10,393 nt of DNA from UBA6544 sp049601975 (GCA_049601975.1 JBMYRC010000137.1:1-10393); one strand, 5' to 3'. Numbered from the stretch's first letter, positions 1 through 7,790 are shown. Numbers and translations: made by a program. The notes: a model not told the origin generated them from the letters alone.

Positions 1-33
1 TAGAGACTGTCTGGATGACATGGGAGCAGCGAG

Positions 34-849
34 ATGAGCGTATATGGCGACGGCAAGAAATTCTCGGTCGGCGGATTCGAGATCGACATCATCGTCCACG
101 GTTTCCCCGGTAAGTCGGTTTGCCACGGATCGCTCGGTTTCAGCACGATAGCATTGATACGCAAAGATGATCGATTGGCGCTCATTGATGTGGGTTCATT
201 CGGCCAGCGCGGTCTCTTGCAGCAGCAATTATCGGAGCGTCGCCTGGCGCCAAAGGATGTGACAGACGTCCTCCTGACGCACTCTCACTATGACCACTCG
301 ATCAACTGGACGATGTTTCCTGACGCGAATATTGCCATTGGTGACGAAGAGCTGGAATGGTCGCTGAAAGAGCCATGGGGGACAACCGTCGTACCCGAGC
401 TTTATATGAAGGAATTGAAGACCTGGCCGACGCTGAAGACCATCGGCGACGGCGACGAAGTCTTCCCTGGCATTACCGCTCATCTGTCGGCGGGACATAC
501 GCCGGGCAGTCTCGTATTCGTCCTCGATGCGGGAGAGATCGATGTGGTGTTCTCGGGCGATGCCTGTAAAAATCGCGCGGAGCTGCTCTCGAAATCGGCA
601 GACATGACTTATGACGCAGGTTTGACCCGGACCACGATAGAATCAATTTGGGCCTCTTGGTCGAAGAAACCGAATAGCATATTAGTGCCGGGTCACGACT
701 TGCCGATGGTTTTGGACCATGGCGAGCCGCGATACCTTTGCGAGCGAGAAGCCGGAATTCGCGCTTGGTATGGCGAGGGCCTGAACGAAACCACTGTAAT
801 TTCATTGATATCAAACGCAACTGCCGGCGCAAAAGCCGCAGCCGAATAA
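34..849 (+). CDS. MBL-fold metallo-hydrolase (lactonase-like)
   Basis: A 271-residue protein of the metallo-beta-lactamase superfamily, predicted to be a soluble cytoplasmic hydrolase with a two-metal site. The zinc-ligand motifs are all present: HSHYDH at residues 83-88, GHTPG with H155, SGD with D176, and PGHD with H221. The overall pattern, with a long N-terminal beta section before HSHYDH and a late PGHD, resembles the broad group that includes N-acyl-homoserine lactonases. That group is functionally mixed, so the substrate (lactone, thioester or other ester) cannot be assigned. The ATG at 34 has GGGAG at 22-26 with 7-base spacing, which supports this start. No signal peptide or membrane segment is visible. 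The stop is 16 bases before the crotonase gene, so the two are probably cotranscribed. The fold assignment is strong and the substrate is unknown. Confidence 0.9.
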   Translation: MSVYGDGKKFSVGGFEIDIIVHGFPGKSVCHGSLGFSTIALIRKDDRLALIDVGSFGQRGLLQQQLSERRLAPKDVTDVLLTHSHYDHSINWTMFPDANIAIGDEELEWSLKEPWGTTVVPELYMKELKTWPTLKTIGDGDEVFPGITAHLSAGHTPGSLVFVLDAGEIDVVFSGDACKNRAELLSKSADMTYDAGLTRTTIESIWASWSKKPNSILVPGHDLPMVLDHGEPRYLCEREAGIRAWYGEGLNETTVISLISNATAGAKAAAE

Positions 850-865
850 AGAAAAGGAACCCACG

Positions 866-1657
866 ATGGCGATAACTGAAAAACTAACGATCGAAAAGAC
901 GGATGGTATCGGCACATTGACGCTGAACCAACCAAATAAGCGCAACGCCATCAGCTTTGAGATGTGGCGCGATATTCCAGCCGCCATGGCCGAATTGGAC
1001 AATGATCCGGATGTACGCGTGATCGTGCTAACGGGTGCCGGGGACAAAGCATTCTCGGCAGGTGCGGATATCTCCGAATTTGGCGAGTATCGCAGCACGC
1101 CCGAACAACGTGCGCTCTATTCGGAATACGAACACGCAACGACATCTTCACTTCGGAACGCCAGCAAATTCGTGATCGCACGCGTCGACGGTGTTTGTGT
1201 TGGCGGCGGTGCGGAAGTAGCGCTCGATTGCGATATCCAGATAGCATCCGACCGATCTCGTTTTGCCATCACTCCGGCACGGATCGGGCTCGGTTATCCT
1301 GTCGCCGATGTCAGCCGTCTCGTGCAAAACCTCGGCCCCAGAAACGCCAAGGAAATCCTGGCCTCCGGGCGCTACTACACGGCAGATGAAGCAAAGGCCA
1401 TCGGCTGGATCAACCACGCGGTCCCGGCCGCGGAGTTAGATGACTTCGTGCTGGGTTACGCACAAGGCATCGCGCAGAACGCACCACTCGCCGTCGCCGC
1501 CGCAAAGATCACCGTGAACGAACTGATCAAGAACCCGGAAGACCGCGATATCGCCACCTGCGATGCTGCCGTCGAAGCGTGCTACCTGAGCAACGATTAC
1601 GTCGAAGGTCAGAAGGCATTCGGTGAAAAAAGACCGCCGAAATTCAAAGGGCAATAA
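866..1657 (+). CDS. Enoyl-CoA hydratase/isomerase family protein
   Basis: A 263-residue crotonase-fold protein, the usual length for the family, acting on acyl-CoA thioesters in the cytoplasm. The first oxyanion-hole segment is FSAGADI (63-69) and the second is CVGGGAEVALDCDI (111-124). E117 matches the first catalytic glutamate of classical enoyl-CoA hydratase. The position of the second catalytic glutamate reads TPARIGLGY (136-144), with alanine at 138. Simple hydration chemistry is therefore uncertain; an isomerase, a decarboxylase or a CoA-ester hydrolase are alternatives known in this fold. The RBS AAGGA at 854-858 sits 7 bases before the ATG, 16 bases after the preceding hydrolase gene, which suggests an operon. 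The helix and tail after residue 200 look complete. The family call is firm and the exact reaction is not. Confidence 0.9.
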   Translation: MAITEKLTIEKTDGIGTLTLNQPNKRNAISFEMWRDIPAAMAELDNDPDVRVIVLTGAGDKAFSAGADISEFGEYRSTPEQRALYSEYEHATTSSLRNASKFVIARVDGVCVGGGAEVALDCDIQIASDRSRFAITPARIGLGYPVADVSRLVQNLGPRNAKEILASGRYYTADEAKAIGWINHAVPAAELDDFVLGYAQGIAQNAPLAVAAAKITVNELIKNPEDRDIATCDAAVEACYLSNDYVEGQKAFGEKRPPKFKGQ

Positions 1658-1728
1658 CACCTTCCCTTAGCCTTTTCTCCACGACCCGCTACAATGTCGC
1701 CAACATACCAACACCTGGGAGCCTCATC

Positions 1729-2520
1729 GTGATCGTCGAACAAGTCTGGACCGGCAACGCCTATCGTAACTTCAACTATGTAATCGTCTGCCCGGATAGC
1801 GGTGAGGCCTTGGCAATCGATCCGTTGGACCACGAAAAATGCCTCGCCGCGGCGGAGAAGAACGGCTGGAAAATCAACCAAATTCTAAACACGCACGAGC
1901 ATGGCGATCACACGGGTGGTAACAAGGCAATGGTCGCTGCCACCGGCGCGAAGCTTCTGGCACACAAGAATGCCAAAGACAGCATTCCAGGAATCGATGT
2001 TGGTCTCAGTGCCGGCGACGTGGTCAAGGTCGGCCGAGTTGAATTGGAATCCCTCGACACACCCGGCCATACCATGAGCCATGTCTGCCTATTATCCCAC
2101 ACCGACCAGCCCGCCCTCATTTGCGGCGACACCATGTTCAACGCGGGGGCGGGCAACTGTCACAACGGCGGACACCCGGTTGAGCTCTATCACACATTCA
2201 CGGGGCAGATTGCGAAATTGCCTGACAATACGATGATCTATCCGGGTCACGACTATCTGACCAACAATCTGGAATTTACACTTTCGCGCGAACCCAATAA
2301 CACCGCCGCCAAGGCGATGTTGGACAAGCTCCAAGACACCCACGATCCAGACAACGCGACGATCACCACGCTTGGCCAAGAAAAAGCAATAAATACTTTC
2401 TTCCGCCTACACAATCCCGAGATCATCGAGACGTTGCGTGGCGAATTCCCGGACCTTTCGCCAGAGCCGGAGCCGATAGAAGTCTTCCTGAAGCTGCGCG
2501 AACTCCGCAACAGCTGGTAG
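1729..2520 (+). CDS. Glyoxalase II-like MBL hydrolase (hydroxyacylglutathione hydrolase family)
   Basis: A 263-residue MBL-fold protein close to glyoxalase II, which hydrolyses S-D-lactoylglutathione to lactate and glutathione. Metal ligands visible are THEHGDH (55-61), PGHT with H114, GDTMF with D134, and PGHDY with H174. The spacing of these and the C-terminal helical part ending near FFRLHNPEI (224-232) follow glyoxalase II rather than other MBL groups. Differences from the textbook enzyme are THEH in place of THHH, and a GAGNCHNGGHP loop (140-150) in place of the usual GCGRxFEGT. The second form is, from memory, common in alphaproteobacterial homologues. The start is GTG at 1729 with GGGAG at 1717-1721. 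It follows the crotonase gene by 71 bases, so cotranscription is likely but less tight. A different thioester substrate, perhaps one made by the neighbouring crotonase, is possible. Confidence 0.85.
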   Translation: MIVEQVWTGNAYRNFNYVIVCPDSGEALAIDPLDHEKCLAAAEKNGWKINQILNTHEHGDHTGGNKAMVAATGAKLLAHKNAKDSIPGIDVGLSAGDVVKVGRVELESLDTPGHTMSHVCLLSHTDQPALICGDTMFNAGAGNCHNGGHPVELYHTFTGQIAKLPDNTMIYPGHDYLTNNLEFTLSREPNNTAAKAMLDKLQDTHDPDNATITTLGQEKAINTFFRLHNPEIIETLRGEFPDLSPEPEPIEVFLKLRELRNSW

Positions 2521-2574
2521 GCGCGACGAAACGCCCCTTTTAGCGACACGACCCCATGCCCGCGTTAAGGAGCT

Positions 2575-4076
2575 ATGACTTCTAGCGACGATCAAAACGA
2601 ATTGATTGCATTCCTCGGTAGTCCGAACACGCACAGCGTGGATTCAGTCGAGCGTATCGATGCGAATTCGGCGATCGTCTTCCTTGCGGGCGACTTCGTG
2701 TTGAAGCTCAAGCGGGCGGTGAAGTGCCGTTTCTGGATTTCTCTACCCTCGAGAAACGCGGCGAGTGTTGCGGACGCGAAGTAGCCCTCAACCGCCGCAC
2801 CGCCCCCACGCTCTACCGAGACGCCGTCCCGATCACCCGGAACGGTAAGGGCAAGCTATCGCTTGGTATATTGGGAGAACCAGTCGATTGGGTCCTCTCA
2901 ATGAACCGTTTCGTGGAATCCTGCCTGTTTGATCGTATAGCGCTCAACGGCGGCCTCAGCCTGGAGGTGATGATCGCCCTCGCCGATGCCATTGCCGCCT
3001 TTCACCGCGACGCCGACGCCAAGCCCAGCAAAGGCGATGCCGAGGCCTTGGATGGGTGATGGACGACAATATAAAAAAAATGAAGGGCGTTTCCTGATAT
3101 CCTCGAGCGCACCGCCGTCATCAGGCTCGCCAAGAGTTCCGGATGGACGTTGAGCCGAATTGCCAATTTGTTAGACCGCCGACGCAACGGTGGCTTCGTT
3201 CGCCATTGTCACGGAGATCTACATCTCCAAAACATCTGTCTTCTCGATGATCGTCCGATCCAATTCGACTGTATAGAATTTAACGACGACATTGCGTACA
3301 TCGTTACTCTCTACGATCTTACCTTCTTGCTCTATCGCGGTCATAGAGACCGAGCCAATTTGATATTAAACCGGTATCTTGCTCGCACTGGCAACATCAA
3401 TGCACTCCCCGCCCTGCAGTTCTTCCTTTCCTGCCGCGCCGCAATGAAAGCCAAAGTGACAGCCATCGCCGCCTACGGCAATAAAAGTCACATCCGCGAT
3501 GCCCAATCCTTTCTCCAGCTAGTGCTCGATTATCTATCGCCGCCGAGCCCTCGGTTGATCGCCATCGGTGGCACACCCGGCACGGGTAAATCGACCTTGG
3601 CCCGAGGAATAGCGCCCGATATCGGCGTGGGTTGCGGCGCCATCCTCATGCGAATTGACGTCCTGCCGAAGCACATGCTCGGCGTCGATATATTGGAACG
3701 ACTAACCAAAAGCGCTTACGACCGCAAAACCACACGACGCACATATGACCGTGTCGTCGACGAAACAGAAGCGGCGCTCGATGCCGGGCTGAGCGTGATC
3801 GCCGATGCGACTTTCATTGAAGCCCGATTCCGCAAACGCATCGAAGCCATCGCGCAGACACGCTCTATCCCTTTCACCGAAATTTAGCTCGATGCTGATT
3901 TCAAATTACGGGAACACCGGATCGCCGCGCGCACTAACGATCACTCCGACGCAACGGTGGACTTGATCCGCCGATTCCGTAATGAGCCCGATATTCCAAA
4001 GAGATGGCATCGTCTCGATGCGGGACAGCCGCTTGATCATCTAATAAAGGTCGTTCAGGGTAAATTTTTGACCTAA
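2575..4076 (+). pseudogene. Broken aminoglycoside-phosphotransferase-like / P-loop ATPase fusion
   Basis: Remnant of a roughly 500-residue two-domain protein: an APH-type kinase-like domain followed by a P-loop ATPase/kinase domain. Frame 1 carries the start to KLKRAV (about 2701-2724). Frame 3 then carries PFLDFSTLEKR through DAIAAFHRDAD. About 13 codons in frame 2 (WVMDDNIKKMKG, 3053-3088) follow. Frame 3 resumes from 3090 with the catalytic loop HGDLHLQN (3210-3233), FDCIEF just after it, and Walker A GGTPGTGKST (3567-3596). After an in-frame TAG at 3885-3887 the same frame continues with LDADFKLREHRIAARTND and ends at a TAA at 4074-4076. The TAG sits where the family normally has Trp (TGG to TAG). 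Inferred lesions are a 1-base loss near 2725, a 1-base loss near 3051, a 1-base gain near 3089, and the nonsense codon. The catalytic motifs are still readable, so decay is recent. AAGGAG at 2567-2572 lies only 2 bases before the ATG. In related bacteria such genes often sit beside universal stress proteins, as here. Confidence 0.85.
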
Positions 4077-4081
4077 GTCAA
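4068..4081 (+). promoter_or_regulatory. FNR/FixK-type binding site upstream of usp
   Basis: TTGAC-CTAA-GTCAA is a perfect 5+4+5 inverted repeat matching the CRP/FNR-family consensus TTGAY-N4-RTCAA used by FNR, FixK, Anr and Dnr for oxygen or NO control. It overlaps the last codons and the stop of the preceding pseudogene. A weak -10-like TATCCA at 4104-4109 is spaced exactly as in a class II activated promoter, which would put the transcription start near 4116 and the box centre at -41.5. A better -10 hexamer, TATAAA at 4128-4133, would place the box at about -65.5 but leaves little room for a leader before the ATG at 4150. Activation of the universal stress gene at low oxygen is inferred from the family role. 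Confidence 0.75.
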
Positions 4082-4149
4082 AGCTCGGCCCTCATTGGGC
4101 TGCTATCCAGAATCAACAAACTAGCGTTATAAAAAAACAGAGTCGCTTT

Positions 4150-4951
4150 ATGTCCATTCGAAAAATTCTTGGCCCTTTTACAGGGAATAACGGCAATGCG
4201 TTAGTACTTGATGCTGCAATTTACATGGCCAATAAACTTGTTGCTCGGATCACAAGATTGCATATGCGATCCTCCGGCGACGCCGCTTTACCGTTCCTCG
4301 GCGACACCGCGTCGGGTGTAGTTATCGAAGAAATTCTCGACCGGATTGAGGCGGAAAGCGCGTTTCGCACCTGGGCCGATAAAGCCGCGTTACCGGGCGT
4401 ATATCGAAGCCTTCAGCGACCGCGACGGTTTCTTGTCCACTCACGCGCGGCGTTGTGACTTGATCGTCGTGCGCGGCCCCGCCTCGGAGGACGATGCCGG
4501 TATTAAAGCTGATATCGAAGCGGTTTTAATGGACAGCGGTCGCCCCGTTCTGCTCGTCCGCAAGAAGGTATTGGAAAATATTGCGAACAAGGTAATTGTC
4601 GCCTGGAACGACAGTGTCGAACCCTCGCGCGCTACCGCCGCCGCGATGCCGCTCCTCGAAGTTGCCGATTCCGTTACTGTTGCCGGTATCAAAACCCACG
4701 CCTACGACACACTAAACTTAGAGCCGATCGCTGACTGGATTAATGCCGATCGTGCTGTAGCCGACACCTCGGTCATCGATGCGGGTAATGAAGAGATAAG
4801 CGACATTCTGCTCCAACACACCCGGTGACATGACGGGGCTTTGCTGGTTATGGGGGCATACAGTCACAGCCGGCTTAGGGAACAAGTTCTCGGCGGTGTC
4901 ACTCAAGACATCCTCCACTATACCGAAGTTCCCCTCCTTCTAGTCCACTAA
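4150..4951 (+). pseudogene. Broken two-domain universal stress protein
   Basis: Remnant of a roughly 265-residue universal stress protein. The first domain starts at ATG 4150 with a typical N-terminus, MSIRKILGPFTG, and stays in frame 1 through IEEILDRIEAE to about 4385. Frame 2 then carries CDLIVVRGP, SGRPVLLVRKK, VIVAWNDSVEPSRA (4598-4639) and the second domain. An in-frame TGA at 4826-4828 interrupts it. The same frame continues with the characteristic USP ending, GALLVMGAYSHSRLREQVLG, and VPLLLVH, stopping at TAA 4949-4951. Lesions are one net +1 shift between about 4380 and 4400, and one nonsense codon (CGA to TGA is the simplest route). The ATP-binding GxxGHS-type segment appears as GAYSHS. 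The SD before 4150 is weak. The gene lies behind the FNR-type box, the usual arrangement for anaerobically induced USPs, and beside the broken phosphotransferase/ATPase gene with which it probably formed a unit. Confidence 0.87.
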
Positions 4952-4968
4952 GATATATTAAGAGTAAT

Positions 4969-5316
4969 ATGACCTTGAAAACAGTTCGCCTGGAACTTGC
5001 CCGGTGCCCCGAGTTTCCAGAAGGCAGCAGTGAATTCGGCTATGAAATTTTGACACCCTTGACCGACGACGGACACATTTATGCTGATGGGTGGACGGCC
5101 AACGCCGACAAATGCACGGTCCGACGCTTCTGGCGCCACGAGGATGACGAGAACGGCCCGCTCGTTCACATCGAGCAGGGCTGGATATTCGACTACAATC
5201 CAGACGAGGAGAACGATGACGAGCCACCCTTCCGGCTCGATGATCACAGGAGATATGTATCTGACACCGAACATGACGGCGTTCTGCGCACCTTCCAGAT
5301 CGCTGACGATCGGTGA
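4969..5316 (+). CDS. Small acidic conserved hypothetical protein
   Basis: A 115-residue soluble protein with no signal peptide, membrane segment or known catalytic motif that I can point to. It starts MTLKTVRLELARCPEFPEG, has CTVRRFW near residues 49-55, an acidic stretch rich in Asp and Glu around residues 56-60 and 76-86, and ends with TEHDGVLRTFQI. The pattern resembles an uncharacterised family I recall from alphaproteobacteria, but I cannot name a function. It begins 17 bases after the universal stress pseudogene and is intact, so it may share the FNR-type promoter at 4068-4081. The ribosome site is weak (AAGAG near 4960-4964). Codon use and composition match the neighbours. It is probably a real gene, because the reading frame is clean and the sequence is not low complexity. 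Confidence 0.75.
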   Translation: MTLKTVRLELARCPEFPEGSSEFGYEILTPLTDDGHIYADGWTANADKCTVRRFWRHEDDENGPLVHIEQGWIFDYNPDEENDDEPPFRLDDHRRYVSDTEHDGVLRTFQIADDR

Positions 5317-5356
5317 ACCTATAGAACATCTTCCGGGCTGTCTTTGCCATCACAAT

Positions 5357-5369
5357 CGGATAATATCCG
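5357..5369. promoter_or_regulatory. Small palindrome just before the SDR start
   Basis: CGGATA-A-TATCCG forms two 6-base arms with a one-base centre, ending 3 bases before the SDR ATG at 5373, where a Shine-Dalgarno would be expected. No good ribosome site is visible there. It could be an operator or a small hairpin that limits translation, or chance. Only the symmetry is observed. Confidence 0.25.
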
Positions 5370-5372
5370 GCT

Positions 5373-6125
5373 ATGTCGAAAACACTGAAAACTGTCGTCT
5401 TAACCGGTGCGAGCCGAGGGATCGGCCACGCCACAGTCATGCGGTTCTCGAGTGAGGGCTGGCGCATTATCACTTGTTCGCGCGACGCCGTGCCCGAGGC
5501 CTGCCAGCGCGACCCAAATTGGGCCATTCACATACCGACTGACCTTGGCGACGAAGGCTCCGTCAAAGCTTTTATCAAACAAGCCAATGAAGTGGTCGGC
5601 GACGCGCCACTTAATGCGCTCGTCAACAATGCCGCGGTTTCTCCGAAAACATCATTCAATGAACGCTTGGGTTGCCTGAACGGCGATATCGACGGCTGGC
5701 GGCAGGTCTACGAATTGAACCTTTTTGCTCCTATCATGTTATGTCGCGGCTTTGCTTCTGCCCTTAGCCGAGGTGCGAAGGCCGAAGGCGGTGCCGTCGT
5801 GAACATCACGTCGATCGCCGGCCATGCCATTCACCCCTTTGCGGGCTCGGCTTATTCAACATCGAAATCCGCTCTCTCGGCCCTCACCCGAGAGCTCGCC
5901 GTCGAATTCGCGGAGCTAGGCGTTCGGGTCAATGCCGTGGCGCCCGGCGAGATCGAAACCGAGATGATCGGCGAGGAGTACGAGCCGTTAATCAACCGCA
6001 TACCGATGCATCGCATGGGAACGCCCGAAGAAGTGGCCGGTTGCGTCTATCAGCTTTGCTCACCCGACTTCAGTTACGTAACAGGGACAGAAATATTCGT
6101 GACTGGTGGGCAGCACGTTTATTAG
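5373..6125 (+). CDS. SDR family oxidoreductase
   Basis: A 250-residue classical short-chain dehydrogenase/reductase, predicted to oxidise an alcohol or reduce a carbonyl with NAD(P) in the cytoplasm. The Rossmann motif TGASRGIG is at 11-18 and the NNAA motif at 85-88. The catalytic tetrad is N116, S147, Y161 and K165 (YSTSK). PGEIETEM follows at 191-198 and VTGG near the C-terminus. Ser36-Arg37 after the second beta strand suggests NADP(H) preference, as seen in related enzymes. Length and ending fit the family. The start at 5373 is fixed by the Rossmann motif beginning ten residues later, although no clear Shine-Dalgarno precedes it. It follows the small acidic gene by 56 bases and converges with the carboxyltransferase gene, leaving only 18 bases between stops. 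The substrate is unknown; a 3-oxoacyl-type substrate is only a guess. Confidence 0.9.
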   Translation: MSKTLKTVVLTGASRGIGHATVMRFSSEGWRIITCSRDAVPEACQRDPNWAIHIPTDLGDEGSVKAFIKQANEVVGDAPLNALVNNAAVSPKTSFNERLGCLNGDIDGWRQVYELNLFAPIMLCRGFASALSRGAKAEGGAVVNITSIAGHAIHPFAGSAYSTSKSALSALTRELAVEFAELGVRVNAVAPGEIETEMIGEEYEPLINRIPMHRMGTPEEVAGCVYQLCSPDFSYVTGTEIFVTGGQHVY

Positions 6126-6143
6126 GCTGTTCCCAGATTATCC

Positions 6144-7790
6144 CTAAATCGGCGAGATCGAGCGATACTTCGGCGGATGCTTACTCTGCCGTCGAGCCGG
6201 ACACGCGGCAATCGTGTCGATCAGGAAGTCCCGCGTCTCACGCGGATCGATGATCGTGTCGAGACCAAAATGCTCCGCCGCCCGCAAGGCGCCCAATTGC
6301 CCCTTGAAGATATCGATCAATTCCTGCCTCCGAGCCACCGGATCATCGGCTGATTCATAGTCACGGCGATAGGCGACATCCACCGCGCCTTCCACCGACA
6401 TCGCGCAGATCTCCGCCGTCGGCCACGCGATACAAGCGTCCGCGTCGAAGCTACGCCCCCCAGCCATAGCGAAATATCCGGCACCATAGCCCTTTCGCAT
6501 CACGATCGAAATCCGCGGCACGGTCGCATGCGCCAATTCATAGAATACCCTGCCACTTTTCCGGCCCAGAACGGAGCTTTCCGCTGACGATCCAATTGCG
6601 AACCCCGGCACATCGACCAAGAACACCAGCGGAATACCATAGGCATCGCAGAACGCGATAAAACGAGCTGATTTCTCGCAAGCCTTGGCATCCAACATTC
6701 CAGCCATCTTCATCGGTTGATTGGCGATAAGGCCAACGGGGCGGCCATTGAGACGTGCCAAGCTAGTCACAATATTGCTCGCAAAGGTCGGTTTCATTTC
6801 GAAAATACTGTCTTTATCAGCAATAATTTCAATGACCTTTCGGACGTCATAGGGCTTCCGCAAATTCGATGGCACGATATCCAAGAGGTCCTCGGCATCC
6901 CCGCCGGAAGGCCCGCCTGTCTCGCTAACCGGTAACGGCTCACGGCAGTTCGATGGTAGATAAGAGAGAAACTTTCGGATGGCTTCGAATACTTCAGCTT
7001 CACTGTCGACCGCCAAATCGGCCAAACCATTTTTATCCACCTGAACCGACGCTCCGCCGAGGGACTCCTTGTCGATTTCCTCTCCAGTGCCGGCCTTGAC
7101 CAACACTGGCCCCGCCAAACCCATCGTCGACTGCCCCCGGATCATAACGACGAAATCCGCCATCGAGGAATAGTTCGTCGGCCCGGCAAACCCTACCCCC
7201 ATCATCGCGGTCACAAACGGTGCCCAACCGGACAAGCGAGCCATGCCCTCGAACACACCGGTCGTAGGTGCGAAATGGCGCGAGTCTTGGCCGTCCTGTA
7301 TTCGATGCCCGCCACCTTCCAACAGCATCACCAATGGAATGCCGCGCTCCGTCGCCAACGCGACAGCCCGATTGGTCTTGTCCGCCCCAACAACACCGGT
7401 GCTACCGCCAAGCACGGTAAAATCATGGGCCGTCACCATCGCATGACGCCCATCCAGTTTCGCCGTCCCGATGACCACACCATCAGCGGGAGCCACCAAA
7501 CCGGCATTGAAGGACGTGTCGCGTACCGGCTCCACCAAATCACCAATTTCCCGGTAACTATCTGAATCGCAGAGTGCATCGATACGTTCGCGGGCAGTCA
7601 TGCGACCACCGCGATGTTGCTTAGCCACCGCCTCCGATCGCCCGGAATCGATGATTCTAGATATAAATTCCTGCCGTTTTTCTAATAATTTACGGCTACT
7701 TTCTCTGTTTCCTATTCCTTCCCCGGCCACGGCATCACTCCCTGATCGATTGCCCATGATACAATGTGGCGCATTTCCGAGGTTTTTCAT
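6144..7790 (-). CDS. Acyl-CoA carboxylase carboxyltransferase subunit (PccB/MmdA type)
   Basis: A 548-residue carboxyltransferase with N- and C-terminal crotonase-like halves, the beta subunit of a biotin-dependent acyl-CoA carboxylase. It transfers CO2 from carboxybiotin to an acyl-CoA such as propionyl-CoA. Visible features are RMTARERIDAL (63-73), MLLEGGGHRIQDG (155-167), the glycine-rich acyl-CoA loop GLAGPVLVKAGTG (224-236), FLVDVPGFAIGS (390-401), the second oxyanion segment GYGAGYFAMAGG (434-445), AWPTAEICAMSVEGAV (455-470), and the usual tail KHPPKYRSI. The first 30 residues are not conserved in the family. Other starts are ATG at 7757 and GTG at 7730, the last with GGGAG spaced 7 bases, so the true N-terminus may be shorter. 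No biotin carboxylase or biotin carrier gene lies in the window. It is divergent from the cupin gene. The family is certain; the substrate is not. Confidence 0.92.
   Translation of the reverse strand: MKNLGNAPHCIMGNRSGSDAVAGEGIGNRESSRKLLEKRQEFISRIIDSGRSEAVAKQHRGGRMTARERIDALCDSDSYREIGDLVEPVRDTSFNAGLVAPADGVVIGTAKLDGRHAMVTAHDFTVLGGSTGVVGADKTNRAVALATERGIPLVMLLEGGGHRIQDGQDSRHFAPTTGVFEGMARLSGWAPFVTAMMGVGFAGPTNYSSMADFVVMIRGQSTMGLAGPVLVKAGTGEEIDKESLGGASVQVDKNGLADLAVDSEAEVFEAIRKFLSYLPSNCREPLPVSETGGPSGGDAEDLLDIVPSNLRKPYDVRKVIEIIADKDSIFEMKPTFASNIVTSLARLNGRPVGLIANQPMKMAGMLDAKACEKSARFIAFCDAYGIPLVFLVDVPGFAIGSSAESSVLGRKSGRVFYELAHATVPRISIVMRKGYGAGYFAMAGGRSFDADACIAWPTAEICAMSVEGAVDVAYRRDYESADDPVARRQELIDIFKGQLGALRAAEHFGLDTIIDPRETRDFLIDTIAACPARRQSKHPPKYRSISPI

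Noticed and set aside
805..814. TTGATATCAA palindrome as another FNR site
   Set aside because: The two half-sites lack the 4-base spacer required by FNR-family sites, and it lies inside the first MBL gene.
2520..2541. GGCG/CGCC hairpin with TTTT after the glyoxalase II-like gene
   Set aside because: The stem is only 4 base pairs with an 8-base loop, too weak to call a terminator.
2575..4951. Stop codon reassignment (TGA or TAG read through) explaining the interrupted genes
   Set aside because: Both TAG and TGA interrupt, true frameshifts are also present, and intact genes in the window end at TAA, TAG and TGA and use TGG for Trp.
4958..5527. A 189-codon open frame on the minus strand
   Set aside because: It is arginine-rich and of random-looking composition, and lies antisense to the acidic protein and the SDR start. 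It is a shadow frame.
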